DNA of 64,000 bases from Ailurus styani. Taxonomy: Eukaryota; Chordata; Mammalia; Carnivora; Ailuridae. The notes beneath the pieces were generated by a model. It saw only the letters and a list, made by a program, of their open reading frames with translations, searched no databases and had not been told where the DNA came from. Location: assembly GCA_002007465.1 (NCBI GenBank), contig LNAC01000136.1:2534823-2598822 (forward strand), in the 5' to 3' direction. Shown here one piece after another: positions 1 through 11,345 of the stretch; position 1 is the first letter of the stretch; each line of letters begins with the position of its first letter. Both the position numbers and the translations under genes were made by a program.

Positions 1-995
1 TTATCGAGAAGAACACCGCAAAGCAAATTGTTATCACTGTAAATCCAAAATCCCTAACCTCAAGTGAGCCCTCAACACTGCCCATCAATCCTACCTATTC
101 CTCCTAGCCAGCTGGCCTGGCCCTCTCATTTCACAATTTTCCCCAAAACCGAGATGATGCCTACACAGCCTGATCCTACCGTGTATAAGCAGCCATCTTT
201 GTTCCTTCTTTCATGGAGACAATGAAGCTGTAAGGAAAAAAATCCCCTCAACTTTTAGTTACCAACTCTACAAACCTCCCTAATGTTCTCAGGATAATGA
301 CCAACACACCAACACAGGCTGCCTCACACCCCACAAGCCCTTGGCCTTTATGTTTCAGCCACAATGGCCTTCTTTTAGCCCCCTCCACCCCAATCTCATG
401 TCTAAACTTCCCTGATGACAAGAATCACTCAAGTTATATGAGAAGTTAAAATTCCCAAGCTCACTAGATAATACATCAATAGGAAGAAGCTAGAGAGTGG
501 TATACTTAAAAATAGTTTTGGGTCATTCTTACTATCAGGAAAGACTGAAAAACACAACATATAATCTCTCCTTCAACTGGGCTTTTCAAATGTTTTTCAC
601 GGTCCTGGGAATCTCTTCCATCTTCCCTTTCTGCATCTGTCCCTCTTCCCACCACACAGACTTACTCTTACTCATCTTCCAACTTTCTCCTCAAGCAGCA
701 CACCAGCAGGAAAGCCTTTCTTCACAATGCCAACCCCACCAGCACCAAGTTCAGGAGGTGTCCTTTGTCATAAACTCTCATTGGACCACATCCCTCCCTT
801 CCTGACGCTCGTCCCATGTACTCATTGTGGGATTATCTGGTCACTGTCTCTCTCCCTGCCAGACTGTGAGATTAGGTACCATATCTATCGTCATTGTCAT
901 CGTTTCTACAGTTATCTGGGCAGTATATAATAATTTCTTAAGAATCATTAGTACATGAATGAATGTGGAATAAATTAATGAATTAGTTGGCTCAA
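1..995 (+). mobile_element. Degraded L2 LINE, 3' half
   Basis: Pyrimidine-rich text reads like the plus strand of an L2 element: a 'ctggaatctcttcc' block and 'cttctcctcaagc' near 600-700, then the closing 'ccagactgtgagattaggtacc' and 'catgaatgaatgtggaataaatt' at about 860-975, where L2 ends with 'gactgtgagctccatgaggg' and a 'ttgaatgaatg' tail. The first 500 bases are much weaker than the end. The open frames here are by-products of low-complexity pyrimidine sequence, not genes. Confidence 0.45.
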
Positions 996-1744
996 AATTG
1001 ACAAGAGATATCGGAGAGTAACAAGTTACAACCTCAACGGAAAGGATTCTAACCTCTACTTGGATATTTTTAATTCTGGGAAGTCTGTTCCATTGTTGGA
1101 CAATGTTAGAAAATTCATTTTTCTATTAAATTCAAGCCTGCCCCCGTGTAACTTCCCATACCAGTGCTAACAGTTCAGCCTCATTGGAAATACAATCTGT
1201 TTCTTCTTAATTATGTTCCTTCCAATATTTGAATACTTTTAGCATGTGTCCCCTAAGTTTTTTCTTCTCCAACATGAATAAATACATTTGCTTCAGCAGT
1301 TCTTAATTTGAGATAGTTCTCAGACTTAACTATCCCCTCTCCAGTTTGAGCCACTCTAACAAACACGGAAATAAGATAGAGACCACAGAGCCTTGAAGCT
1401 CTCATATCTTCAGGATGGTAGCTTTAAGTCATTACTTTGAGATGATGAGGATGTCTCCTTCCTTCTGCTGGCCACAGTTTAAATTACAGAGTCATTACAA
1501 ATTACCCAACTGTGCATCTCCAAGAAGGATGGTATTTATAAGGTGATGAATCCACCAGACACGTGGGATTTATTGCAAGTACTTTTATTGGAGCAATTTG
1601 TTGACAAATGCCCAAAGAGAAGGACAGAGTGATCAGTAATAATAAAACTTTATGAAGATCATTTCCCCAAATGCTGTCTGAGAGAGAAAGTGAGTCAGAT
1701 TCCTTAACCGAATCTAGGTTTTCTGTACCTTTCTGCTAGTAGTT
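996..1744. other. No feature recognised
   Basis: AT-rich unique sequence with no open frame of note, no recognisable repeat and no convincing splice-site pair. Confidence 0.5.
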
Positions 1745-2010
1745 TTTATATGTCATCTCTGGAGAAATTTCAGATGTTTCAAATCTAAACCTTTATCAAA
1801 GCTGTGATTTATAAAAATAGCAAAGGGCTTCTATTTATCTCTATTTGCTAATCCTAGCCAGCTGCTGAGAAGAATTGCAGTTTAAATCCTATTACTCTCC
1901 TGTGGCCCCCACCTCCCAGGCCATTATGTCGAGCTGATACAATTACTTCTGGAATGAACGAGGAGGCTGTCACACTGACTGACCCTTTCCAGTGCTCAGG
2001 AAAAGGAGAT
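1745..2010. other. Candidate conserved non-coding element
   Basis: Unique, repeat-free stretch of balanced composition containing blocks such as 'ctatttgctaatcctagcc' and 'gtcgagctgatacaattac'. Its texture, non-repetitive with retained CpG and no long open frame, is like that of vertebrate enhancers. This is a judgement of appearance only; no alignment was available. Confidence 0.22.
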
Positions 2011-2494
2011 AGTTTGGTCTTCTAGAGGAAGAGAATTACATGTCCCCCCTAATAGCTGGAAACCTTTCCCGGGGTCATTCTTTCAGGCTGCCCTGAAAAC
2101 TAGAGGCAGAAAGGACCACGTCATTTGGCTCGGGCCCAGGGGGTCAAATGCCGCTTGAGAGAGAGTGTTGAGAGCTCCTTAACACGGTACGGTTTAAGAG
2201 AGTCACGCTACGAACTTATAGTAAAGTATGGCAATAAATGACAGCCTACAATCTGTGCCTAAGCAAATTGCAAATTCTTCGGGTCAGGACGATGCAGGAC
2301 AATACTGACCCAGTATTCTTAAACTGAGAAAATTAGGGACAGACCTGGGGCACTTGCTATGAGACTGATTTATAAAAAAAGAGAAGGCACCATCAGTATT
2401 GACAGAAACTGTAATTGTGTCATACTCTATAAACTTCACACTGTCCCATACCCAATCCTCCTCCCTTGCTCCCTCCCTCCCTTCCATTTCCTAA
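2011..2494. other. No feature recognised
   Basis: Unique sequence; a 67-codon minus-strand frame at 2284-2487 has no recognisable motif and is about the length expected by chance. Confidence 0.5.
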
Positions 2495-3250
2495 TTTCTT
2501 TCTAAGAAATCGTAAACATTTGCATAATTAAAAAGTCAAAACTAAATAAAAAGCTATACTCAAAGAGATCACACTTCTATTCCAATTCCATTCCTCGATG
2601 TCCACTCACCTCCCCCAGCCATTTCCATTTGTTTCTGGTTTATACTTCTTGTATAACTTCTTACCAAGAAAAAAATACATATTTATATTTCACTTACCAA
2701 TATATCCTAGAAATCACTCTACCAGCTCACAGAGATCGCCCTCATTCTTTCTCATAACTGCCGAGTACTGCCTTGTGTGAATGTCCCACCACTTACTCAC
2801 TTCATCTCTTAAGAACGGACACTATGTCATTTCCAATATTTTGTTTATAGAAACAAGGTCACAGGGTTGAATCTTCTGCATGTATTTTTGTTTTTCATGT
2901 TTTTTTTTAAAGATTATTTCTTTATTTATTTGACAGAGAGGAGAGAGAGAGATCACAAGTAGGCAGAGAGGGAGGCAGAGAGAGAGGAGGAAGCAGGCTC
3001 CCTGCCGAGCAGAGAGCCCGATGCGGGCCTCGATCCCAGGACCCTGAGATCATGACCTGAGCTGAAGGCAGAGGCTTTAACCCACTGAGCCACCCAGGCA
3101 CCCTGTTTTTCACATTTGTGGAGTGTATCTTTGGGCTAAAATTCCCAAGGGAGGGGGGTGCTTTAGAAAAGGGCAAATGCATATGAACTTGCGTTAAGCA
3201 TTGCTAAAGACTTCACCGTGGGTTTGCACCCCTTCACGTTCAAGAGAGGA
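2495..3250 (-). mobile_element. Old L1 (L1M/HAL1-like) 3' region, split by a SINE
   Basis: Read on the plus strand this is the antisense of an old mammalian L1 end: 'cacagagatcgccctcattc' with 'ggacactatgtcatttccaat' at 2728-2840, resuming after the SINE with 'cacatttgtggagtgtatct' at 3111 and 'ctaaaattcccaag'. These match the familiar 'agatctacctcattc ... ggacatttaggttgtttccaa ... tgtgagtatatctgtagg' series in the same order. The SINE at 2898-3103 interrupts it. Confidence 0.6.
2898..3103 (-). mobile_element. SINEC (CAN-SINE), recent
   Basis: Full-length tRNA-Lys-derived carnivore SINE, reversed: T-rich tail, 'gacagagagg' GA-rich block, 'aggaagcaggctccctgccg', 'gatcatgacctgagc' and the tRNA-like head 'aacccactgagccacccagg'. 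It sits between 9-base direct repeats 'tgtttttca' at 2889-2897 and 3104-3112, the target-site duplication. The tRNA-like head is retroposed and is not a functional tRNA gene. Confidence 0.95.
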
Positions 3251-3469
3251 AATGGTTTTGAGTGGCAGAGTATTTGGGAAGGAGAGAGACGGGGATGAAG
3301 ACAGGAGGAGGATTCTTTTCTGATGTCCTTTACATACCTCCTTGTCCTGTCCAGGCTGGCTCTGTGGTTAAATCTCATTTACCAACAATGTTTTCCCCTA
3401 AATTTGCTGTTTCACCTTCAGGAAGCCACTGAGCTGGTCCTAAAAGTTGGTGACGCCAGCTCTGTTGTA

Positions 3470-3579
3470 TAGTCTCAGGAGTCTTCTCTCCGGTGAGGAC
3501 AACACAGAGATGAGGAAAACCCCATAGTCTCAGGAGTCTTCTCTCCGGTGAGGACAACACAGAGATGAGGAAAACCCCA
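3470..3579. repeat. Perfect 55-base tandem duplication
   Basis: Two adjacent copies, 3470-3524 and 3525-3579, are identical base for base. The unit begins 'tagtctcaggagtc' and ends 'gaggaaaacccca'. The unit is not low-complexity and is not found elsewhere in the window, so this is either a recent tandem duplication or an assembly join. Confidence 0.95.
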
Positions 3580-3619
3580 AAAGCCTTCACCATCGACACT
3601 ACCCACTTCACTGGCCATT

Positions 3620-5110
3620 CACCACGTGCCTCACGCTGGGCTAAGCTCCTCTATGCTCCAGACCCCACTCTTTCTCTCCTTCTCACAGACTTCCTTTCTC
3701 ACGGGTCCCTGCTCTATGTTGTATAACATCAATTTCCACACCACCACCCTCTCCCCCACGCCCCCTGGCCATTTACCATCAGGAGACCAACACTGTATGA
3801 CACCCTCCAGCGTTAAAAAGGAAAAGAAACCTTCCTTGAGTTCCCATCTGTCTTGTTACTGCCTAGTTTTTGCTCCCTTCTTAGCCCAGCTTTCCAGAAG
3901 TGTTATTCCCACTTCCTCATTTCCCAAGGCAGAACTCTGTTTCAGAGCGTGTTTCTCCTCCATTTCCAATCTTCCCTGTTCCGAACAACCAGCAAACACC
4001 ACGCTGCCTATTCTCATGGATGTTTCCCTCTCGCTTCCAAGATCCTTTGGCGACTCTTGACACTGCTGATTCGCCTCCTTCTTGACCTGGTCTTCTTTGG
4101 TAGCTTCTAAAAACAGTGTCTTTACTTCCCCTTGCCTTTTGGACTTTTTCTGATGGTTTCTCCTGTGGGACCTGCTCTTGTGACTTCCCAATCAGGGAGT
4201 TCCCTAGGAATCAGAACTACACCATTTTATTGTCTCTTCTGTCTCTAGCGATCACCCCTGTTCTTGTGGCCTTTCCTAATGATGCCCATATTTACTTTTC
4301 TCTAGTCAGCCCTCCTCCTGGAGCTCTAAACTCATTATCTGACAGCTCTGCTTTGTGGGTTTACCAACATCTCTGTACAAGGTGGCCAAAATGGACTCCC
4401 GATACTCGTCCTTAAACCTATGTCCCCAGTACAGGGGTCATCCTTAATTTTGCCATTTCCTTCAATTCCCACAGAGAGCTCATTAGCAAATTCTGCTTTT
4501 TCTACCTTCGAGATGCTCCCCAGTCAGTTGGATCTCCCCACTTTCCCTGCCTCCACTGTAGGTCAGGGGTCACGATCTCTTGCATGAAATACTGCAACAT
4601 GCCATTGACCGACCTTCCCTCTTGTGTTCCTTCATCAAATGGCAGGAGAGATGTTCTAGACATAAATCAGGTCAAACTCAGTAGCTTTTGCTTGAACTCA
4701 GAATAACCAAACTTAAGACCCTTGCGTGTCTGGCCCTTGAATAGTTCTCCAGTGGTCATCTCATCCTAACTGTTGCCACTATTGACTTTCTTTCTGTTCC
4801 TCAGATGCACTTAGGCTCTTCCCTGCCTCTCTACATACTTTCATTTTGCCCTTAAGAGTCGGTGTAAGTGTCACTTTTATAAGAAAGTTTCCCCTGGGCT
4901 CCTTATGAAGGACATAGCTCCTAACTTATTCTCTCGTTTTCATGTTTGGTTCCTTCGTAATACTTATTGCCTTTCGCTGGGGCTTTTTGGCCAACTGCCT
5001 TCTACTCTATACATATTTGCTGATGTATCCCCAGACCTACCACACTGGCTGCAGACGATAGGAACTCAGTAACGTTTCTGAATAAGTAAATGAATGAATG
5101 GATGAATGTA
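3620..5110 (+). mobile_element. Long L2 LINE copy, reverse-transcriptase end to 3' terminus
   Basis: One of the longest L2 copies here. In order it shows the 'cttgacactgctgattcgcctccttcttgacctgg' region (L2: 'tttgacacggttgatcactcc'), 'ggtcatccttaattttgcc', 'atgaaatactgcaacatgcc' (L2: 'ctggactactgcaacag'), 'gtgtctggcccttgaatag', and the terminal 'gataggaactcagtaacg' with 'aagtaaatgaatgaatgg' at 5058-5102. The long pyrimidine-rich open frames at 3626-4415 come from this decayed element. No intact L2 open reading frame survives. Confidence 0.75.
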
Positions 5111-5206
5111 AATGCCACAAGGGTAGGGACCATTTCTCCCTTGGCCACCTCAGTGTTCTCATCACCCAACACAAGAGAAAAACTCTGTAAATATGTATTG
5201 GATTAA
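5100..5206 (+). mobile_element. Second L2 3' end
   Basis: 'ccacaagggtagggaccatttctcc' through 'tctgtaaatatgtattgga' repeats the terminal L2 signature (gggcaggga-cc ... caataaatatttgttgaa) directly after the first L2 tail, so two L2 ends lie head to tail. Confidence 0.6.
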
Positions 5207-5332
5207 TTCTGCAGCCCCCAACTTAGAGCCAAGGAAACTGAGGCTTAGCAACCTTGAGCAACCTCCTCCTGATCACTCCCGCAGTAAGGAGGCAGAACCA
5301 GGACTTAAAACTGCACGTCTCACAATTCAATT
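5207..5332 (-). mobile_element. MIR SINE
   Basis: 'gccaaggaaactgaggctta' and 'gtaaggaggcagaaccaggacttaaa' match the MIR core series 'gaggaaactgaggctcag ... agtggcagagccgggattc', which is antisense to MIR as usually written. Confidence 0.65.
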
Positions 5333-5337
5333 CTGGA

Positions 5338-5445
5338 AACATTAGTGCTGGAAGGGACTTTGGAGATTATTTTATCTAACGGCTCAATTCTATAAATGGA
5401 GAAGTTGAAATTCAGGACTGCGAAATGACACATTCAACTCATCTG
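5338..5445 (-). mobile_element. MIR-like fragment
   Basis: 'agtgctggaagggactttgg' followed by 'agattattttatctaac' and 'ataaatggagaagttgaaattcag' follows the common mammalian 'agctggaagggacctcagagatcatctagtcc ... gatgaggaaactgagg' pattern. The subfamily is not assigned. Confidence 0.45.
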
Positions 5446-7038
5446 GTGTTGACCTATTTTGTAGGACCAGCTCTCTGACCGGCTAGCGTGGCAAACCTAG
5501 TCACATTACCTTCTCTGCCCTTCACTGCCCATAGCTATACGAGGGATGGGTAGGGGCTCCATGGCATTACTCGTAGCATTTCTAGATTTTAGGGTTCTTT
5601 CTAGCTCCAAACTTCTGACTCTTCTTTCCTCAGTTTTTGCTCCTGCTCCTCCCCCACTGTTTATCTCCTTTTAAAGTGAAGGAGAAAGTTAAGTCGCATG
5701 ACACATGCTTTGTTCTCTACTCCAATAAGACCATGAGAACAAAAAGCAAAAAAAAAACATAATCACAAAGTTTTCCAATCTTTATGTACCCGAGGAAGAA
5801 CAGAGTGCCACCTGAAAACCACCTCAAGGAAAGGTGAAATATATCTCTAGCTCCCAGCCATAGGTGAGAAAGCCTGTCTATAATAGTCATTCAGAAGAAA
5901 TATCATTATCAATCCCTGTAATGAGGCAATAAGTCAGAAAAGCAAAGGGTAAAATGATGTTCACGGCAATAGCTGAATATAAAATTCCTTGGTGTGTACG
6001 CACGAAAATGAATAACCCTACATTTCCGCGGTTTTCACTTTATTTTCACTGCTGGTGAGGAGTGACTTATACTGCAAGGGGGCAAACCATTCTTATTTAC
6101 ACTCAAAATGTCAAATCCATTTGCACTCAAAATGCCATCACCTTGCATAACTCTACCAATTTAACCTGCACAGAAAATAAGAGCTAAAAGCAGAATATGA
6201 GGAGACCTGGAATATTAAATCTGCTCTCTTTTCTTACAGGCTTGATCAAACACCCTGATTTGCTGCAACCATTCCAAGATGGAAGTGTTTTGAATTCTAA
6301 AATAGCTTAGCACCAAATGTGTCATAATTATCTGAACCTATATTTAGAATGATGAAATTTGCCATGAAATCTGAAATATGCTTCAAATGTCAGTCTTATT
6401 TTTAATTAATATGCCAATCCACCTTTGCAATAATCAAGTTTTACAGTCTCCCAGTGCTAGAGAACTTGGACGCTGTTTGTATGTGTGGTTTTTTTAATCT
6501 CACAATTATGATAATGTAGTTCTCCAGCAGATCCTTCCTTCTCTACAGATTGTCAGAGGAAATCGGATTTCATCCCCGTGGTGTATTTTATCTATAAAAC
6601 CAAATGATATGATATGAAGTGTCCTGTCATCATGGTCACAAGTCAACAAAATCACTAACACCATCACATCGACCATCCTTACGATCTGATATTTGTTGTA
6701 AGGGGGTAATAGGTGATAGTGCTTTGGTCAACCCATTTCTTTTTACTTGCCTTCGAGGGTAATGGTTCTGGAAGCCCCGGATTTAAAAGAAATATGTCTT
6801 TTATTTTTTAAAGTGGATATGGCTTTTGAAAACGTGATCAAATATAAAATGTGACAATTCATTTCACACTCCTTTTTAGGTCTCTTTAGTACTTTTCATT
6901 TCATTTTTGAATATCTCATAATTGACAGAAACTTTAAAAAACAGCCTTGTGGAGTCCTAAACTGTAACAATTCTGTTACCTCCTCAAATTACATTGTCTC
7001 AATAGAAAGCTTATTTAAGCTAATACTGATTTTCTTAC
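5446..7038. other. Repeat-free unique sequence beside the candidate exon
   Basis: About 1.6 kb with no recognisable transposon. It includes a good plus-strand acceptor-like tract ending at 'tttcttacag' (6240) followed by a short open stretch, judged to be chance. If the exon at 7039-7154 is real, this is the intron downstream of it on the minus strand. Confidence 0.45.
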
Positions 7039-7154
7039 CTTTACAGACTCACTTGGTGAGAGAGACAACAGTTTTCTGGAAGTGTCATACACATCTCGAG
7101 ACTTGTCTGCCATTGCAAACAGGAAGATATTAGTTATAGAACAAGCAAGGGTGC
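7039..7154 (-). CDS. Candidate internal protein-coding exon, gene unidentified
   Basis: On the minus strand a pyrimidine-rich tract 'tattttctctgtttttcag' abuts this 116-base segment, which ends 'gtaaag' before the donor 'gtaagaaaa'. Two of the three frames stop within the first 25 bases. The third stays open throughout for 38 codons, entered after two bases that finish a split codon (phase 1 in, phase 0 out). The predicted peptide starts with a hydrophobic run (LACSITNIFLFAMA) and turns charged and polar (DKSRDVYDTSRKLL, then SLSPSESVK). This would fit the end of a membrane helix followed by a cytoplasmic or luminal segment, though that is inference. No family was recognised, and no partner exon was found. 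A lone 38-codon open frame with good splice sites can also arise by chance, so it is a candidate and not an established exon. Confidence 0.4.
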
Positions 7155-7780
7155 CTGAAAAACAGAGAAAATACACAGTGGAGCATGTCTAGAAACTCTG
7201 TTTTATCAACCAGAAAAAGTAATTTTATGTTTGTTGTACCTAAAAAAATTTAGGCCTAGAGATATAGATTTAGATAGTTTATTTCAGTTTACTAGTAGTC
7301 TATTGTACTTTAAAAGATATTGTTTGACAATTTGGAAATTCAAAAACTTGTATTTCCCCAGCGATGGTTTGAAAATCACATCATAGAAGATGTCTTACTT
7401 TACATTTTACAAAGAACTATGTCACTAGGACTAGAGATTACAAACAAAACCCGAAAGCCTTTAGTGCATATGAGAAGCTGAGTATGCTGTTGGGTTAATG
7501 ATACTCACTTGGTTCTTACTCAACTGGCCCAAAATGGAACATGCAAACTTTGAACTCAGGTATCTTGAGGCATCACGGCGTTGCCAAGAACAGAAACTCT
7601 AATCATTCCATAACAATTCTTAAAACTGTAAGGCTGGAGGGCTTTGTTCTGGTCTTAGGTCACGATGTAGGCTTCATATTTCTCTGATGTGGATGAATAC
7701 CTGTTCACCTTTTATTACCTTTAAGAAGACAACACAATCTTTATTAGAAGAGTACAGTAGTATCGAAAAGTACCCCATTG
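7155..7780. other. No feature recognised
   Basis: Unique AT-rich sequence; would be the intron upstream of the candidate minus-strand exon. Confidence 0.45.
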
Positions 7781-7784
7781 GAGA

Positions 7785-8120
7785 GTTTGTGCTTATACAT
7801 TTATTTATCAATCGCCATCCGATTTATACGTAGCAGATAAGACACTAGGTGGGAAAACCTTGCCCTCATGGAGCTTGCAGTCTGACAGGGAAGACAATAC
7901 TGAGCAAGCAACTGCATAAATACAGTTAAGATTCAAACTGTGATAAATGCTGTGCAAGAAACGGAAAGGATGAAATTTATTGCACAGGGACTCTAACCTA
8001 GTTTAATGGATTGGGAAAGACTTACCCGGGGGATATGCTCTTTAGCTGGGACCCAACCATAACTAGGCCAGCAGTGAAGAGTAGCAGGGTGAGCAGTCCA
8101 GCAGAGGAAAACTAGGTCAC
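7785..8120 (-). mobile_element. L2 3' end
   Basis: Antisense L2 terminus: 'ttgccctcatggagcttgcagtctgacagggaagac' at 7860-7895 is the reverse of L2 'agactgtaagctccatgagggcaggg', followed by 'ctgtgataaatgctgtgcaagaaa' as in other L2 copies. Confidence 0.65.
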
Positions 8121-8645
8121 TTGTTCTTGCCGCCACAGAACCTGTTTTACTGTGTGTGTATTCATTTCTCAATGGGAAACATTGCTTCCATATAATTATA
8201 CTTGAATCCTTAAAACCTTGCTGTTAGATTCCACAGCTTCCCTGAAGTTTCCGCCCCCCCCCAGCTCTGTAATTCTACTTTCCACCAGGGCTATACAAAT
8301 ATGGGCAGGACTAGGGTTTTCCTTTAACCTAGGGAGCTTCTAAGACCTGTGCTTCCACAAACCCTCTTTGCCTAGGTTTTCAGTCACTGCTTCTCAAATC
8401 TCCCTGGTAAGATCTTAATGTGCGATGAACATAGCCTGGCAGCTGCCCTCTCCTCAGCTCTTGCTCCGTCGTTCCTAGATACAGGGGTGGACCCTAAGAC
8501 CGAGGCTTGTTGAGTAAGCAATGCACTGTCCTGACGCTTTGTGACAAGCTTATGAGAACCAACCAAAAAGATAAACACTTCCAATGTAGTAGAAAAAAGA
8601 AAGAGATGGAGAGAAATAATTCCTCATTATGCTGTTTGGATCCTC
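8121..8645. other. No feature recognised
   Basis: Unique sequence. The 66-codon minus frame at 8384-8584 has no motif. Confidence 0.5.
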
Positions 8646-8649
8646 GATA

Positions 8650-9145
8650 TAGACTTTATTGATATATATTTGACATATAACATTGTGAAACTTTAAGGTG
8701 TATAGCATGTTCATATACATTTATATAAAATAAATACATTTATATATTGCACCATGACCGCCATTGTAGCAATCATTAGCACCTCTATCACATCATACCA
8801 ATTCTTTTTAGTGGTTGGATCATTACATTTTAGTCTCTTAGCAAGTTTGATGGTTATAATACAATATTTTTGTTTACATTCGCTACACCGTGAATTAGAT
8901 CTGTAGGGTTTATTTACTATTCATTGCATGATTGTACCCTTAAACAGTATCTCTCCTATTCCCCCTCCTATCTGCTGGTAATCACCATTTACTGTTTTTA
9001 CAAGTTCAGCTCTTTTAGATTCCACATATAAGTGACATCATACAGTATTTTCTTTCTCTGTCTGAATTATCTCACTTAGCATAATATCCTCAAGGTCCAT
9101 CCATGGTGCACCAAAGGACAGGATATCTCCCTTCGACCTAGGCTT
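8650..9145 (-). mobile_element. L1 3' end (old carnivore/mammal L1MA-type)
   Basis: Reads as L1 antisense from the tail inwards: 'gacatataacattgtgaaactttaaggtgtata', 'tagattccacatataagtgacatcatacag' and 'cacttagcataatatcctcaaggtccatcc'. The last phrase is the reverse of L1 'ggatggaccttgagggcattatgctaagtg'. The copy is 5'-truncated. Confidence 0.8.
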
Positions 9146-9156
9146 TATTTCTTCTT

Positions 9157-9357
9157 TAAAAAAAGATTTATTTATCTATTTGAGAGACAGTGTGAGCATA
9201 AGTATAAGGGGCAGAAGGAGAGGGAGCGAGAATCTCTAGCAGACTCTGCACTAAGTGTGGAGACCGACACAGGGCTCAATCCCACAACCCCAAGATCACG
9301 ACCTGAACCAAAATCAAGAGTCAGACCCTCAACCGACTGTACCACCCAGGTGTCCCT
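9157..9357 (-). mobile_element. SINEC, older copy
   Basis: Same architecture as the other carnivore SINEs (A/T tail, GA-rich block, 'gatcacgacctgaacc', 'aaccgactgtaccacccagg') but with more substitutions and no clean target-site duplication, so it is an older insertion. Confidence 0.88.
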
Positions 9358-9441
9358 GACACAGATTTTCTTGAAGCCAGAAATATCCCTAGAATTTTTC
9401 ATTAGATAAGATGATGACTTTCCCCACCTTATATTATTTTC

Positions 9442-9444
<3 letters not shown>

Positions 9445-9488
<44 letters not shown>
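9445..9488. repeat. (GT)n microsatellite
   Basis: About 22 uninterrupted GT units. The open frame starting here is a translation artefact of this repeat. Confidence 0.98.
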
Positions 9489-9490
<2 letters not shown>

Positions 9491-9539
9491 CGGTCTTCTA
9501 TCTGACTTGTGTCGTGAGCTCTAACTATGTGAAAAGCTC

Positions 9540-10230
9540 TGCTCAAAGTTGTGAAACATTCAGCAAAAGGCAAAATCATTATACTTCAGCAAAAGTGGAA
9601 TGTCAATTCACTCCAGCCAAAGGCCACCAAGAACACACCTAGGGTTGACTAAGCGGAGGGGTTTATCAGCAAGGGAGAGTATACACTGTGAGGAACTATG
9701 GGGGTCTCAATAAGAGACTGTTAGAAAGGATTCGTGGTCACTTGAAGGAGAGACCAAGGAAGCAGGGGCTCCCTCAGCATTGGAGGCTGGTTCTCCCCCC
9801 AAAATAACTCTTATCTCTAGGGAGGGCAGACTAGAATGAGGATCAAACTGTAATTGGTATAAAAGAGGCAATGCCTCCTATTAGCCAACAGAGGGGATGT
9901 TTGGTATTTTGTGAGTCACACAGTGATTTTATTTTTCTCTGTGCCTGACAAATTTACAAAGTCTTGAACGTCCTCATTTGATCATGGGCTGAAAGGGATG
10001 TCACCTGATGCTGGCATTCAGTGAGATGGTTTATGTCCAACAGGAGAACACCACAGTAGGGCTGTGAGCACCAGGCCAGCTTCGAACAATACTGAGTCCT
10101 GGCTGTGAGCATCAAACTGGTTCCTGGATGTTTGGGGCCGCTGTTTTGTTGTGTTTTTTCCCTTCCTTTCTTGAAGGTTAAGAGATGTAGAATCACAGTG
10201 AGAGGCTCTAAATGTCTTTCAGGTTGAACC
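9540..10230. other. Unassigned, possibly an old LTR
   Basis: Phrases such as 'gaatgtcaattcactccagcc', 'ggtttatcagcaagggagag' and 'gtaattggtataaaagagg' (a TATA-like box) resemble LTR text, but I cannot name a family and see no matching ends. Confidence 0.2.
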
Positions 10231-11262
10231 TCGCACTTCCATTCCTAGCAGTCCATGCACAAGCAGAGTAGGAAGAAGGCCTCCCGGTTCTGTTTGGGAA
10301 GAGCTAAGAAGGCCTTGGTAAAACCCCTTAACTTCTCTGTGGCTCAATAATGATGTCAGAGTCCCATTAACAAAGATCAAAGTCTCTCACTTCCTAATGA
10401 CAGAAATGCCATAAAATACAAATTCCCCAAGGAAAGGCAGCACATCGTTTACCTCTTCACCTCTCCCAGTAAGGACGTGGTGACCCACAAGACAGAGCAT
10501 ATTGTGATCATCATTCCAGAAGGAAGCAGGAAGGAATTTTATTCCTTTACTGACCACAGCATTGATAGAGGAATCCTAAGTTCTTTCCCACACAGAGGGC
10601 AACCTAGTTCCCCTTGATGATTCCCTCTTCTCTCCCATTTACCACCAAGAAAACCAACAGAAGACAGAGGAAAGGCTATTGTGGGTCCAAATTAGCTCAC
10701 CCAGGAACCAGGGGGCTGAGCTTCCACCTCAAGGAAGTGTAGTTTCATGACCTGTACGGAGTGGGCAAGAAATGCAACAGGCTTGCCAAACCCAGACCCT
10801 TTCTCTCACAAAGTTTAGGGACCTGTCCTTTACTTCTGTGCATACTATGAACTAATCTTTTTGATTAATTAATTAATGCCACGAGGCACCTTGACTTCTT
10901 TCCTTCCTGCTATAGAATACATCATCATGCCCTAGCAATTTCCCTCCTGAATTGTCCTTTGTCCTCAATGATGACACCAGGCCAGAACAGGTGGGAAGGT
11001 ATTGAAGGAATTTGTTGCTATCAGAAGGTTCTAGCTATCTCTCTCCTGCCACCTGTCATGATTCTTCTCCTAAAACAGGTATCCATTTCACTTAGCCACT
11101 TTCTTCCCACCTGCGCAATGAAAAAAAGACTGGGGTTGCAGGTGGGAAGTGTGACTTATTTTTCCTTTTATTGCCAAAAGGGTCTGTTCATACTGAATGA
11201 CCCATTTCACCCTCTTTAATCTTTCTTTCCAATTAGTCTCTCCAAACTGGAATAAAAATGAT
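10231..11262. other. No feature recognised
   Basis: Unique sequence with a short 'taattaattaatgcc' tract at about 10866. Open frames of 60-86 codons here show no motif. Confidence 0.5.
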
Positions 11263-11264
11263 TC

Positions 11265-11345
11265 CTTCATTCATTTATTCCTTCAGTAACAAAACACTTA
11301 TTGAGAGCCTCCCACCAGCGAAGGGAACGGATACCAGAGAGCTTC
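11265..11345 (-). mobile_element. Short L2 3' terminus
   Basis: 'ttcattcatttattccttcagtaacaaaacacttattgagagcct' is the reverse of the L2 tail 'caataaatgtttgttgaatgaatg'. Confidence 0.5.

Noticed and set aside
3470..3579. CRISPR-like direct repeats
   Set aside because: There are only two copies, with no spacers, in a mammalian genome. It is a tandem duplication.
3626..4415. Pair of long plus-strand frames as a possible gene
   Set aside because: They lie in decayed L2 sequence, overlap one another and have pyrimidine-biased composition.
6230..6310. Plus-strand terminal exon starting after 'tttcttacag'
   Set aside because: The acceptor looks good, but only about 22 codons follow before a stop. 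That is expected by chance, it is on the opposite strand to the better candidate exon, and no polyadenylation signal follows closely.
9445..9642. Small Cys/Val-rich protein
   Set aside because: The first 15 residues are the translation of the GT microsatellite.
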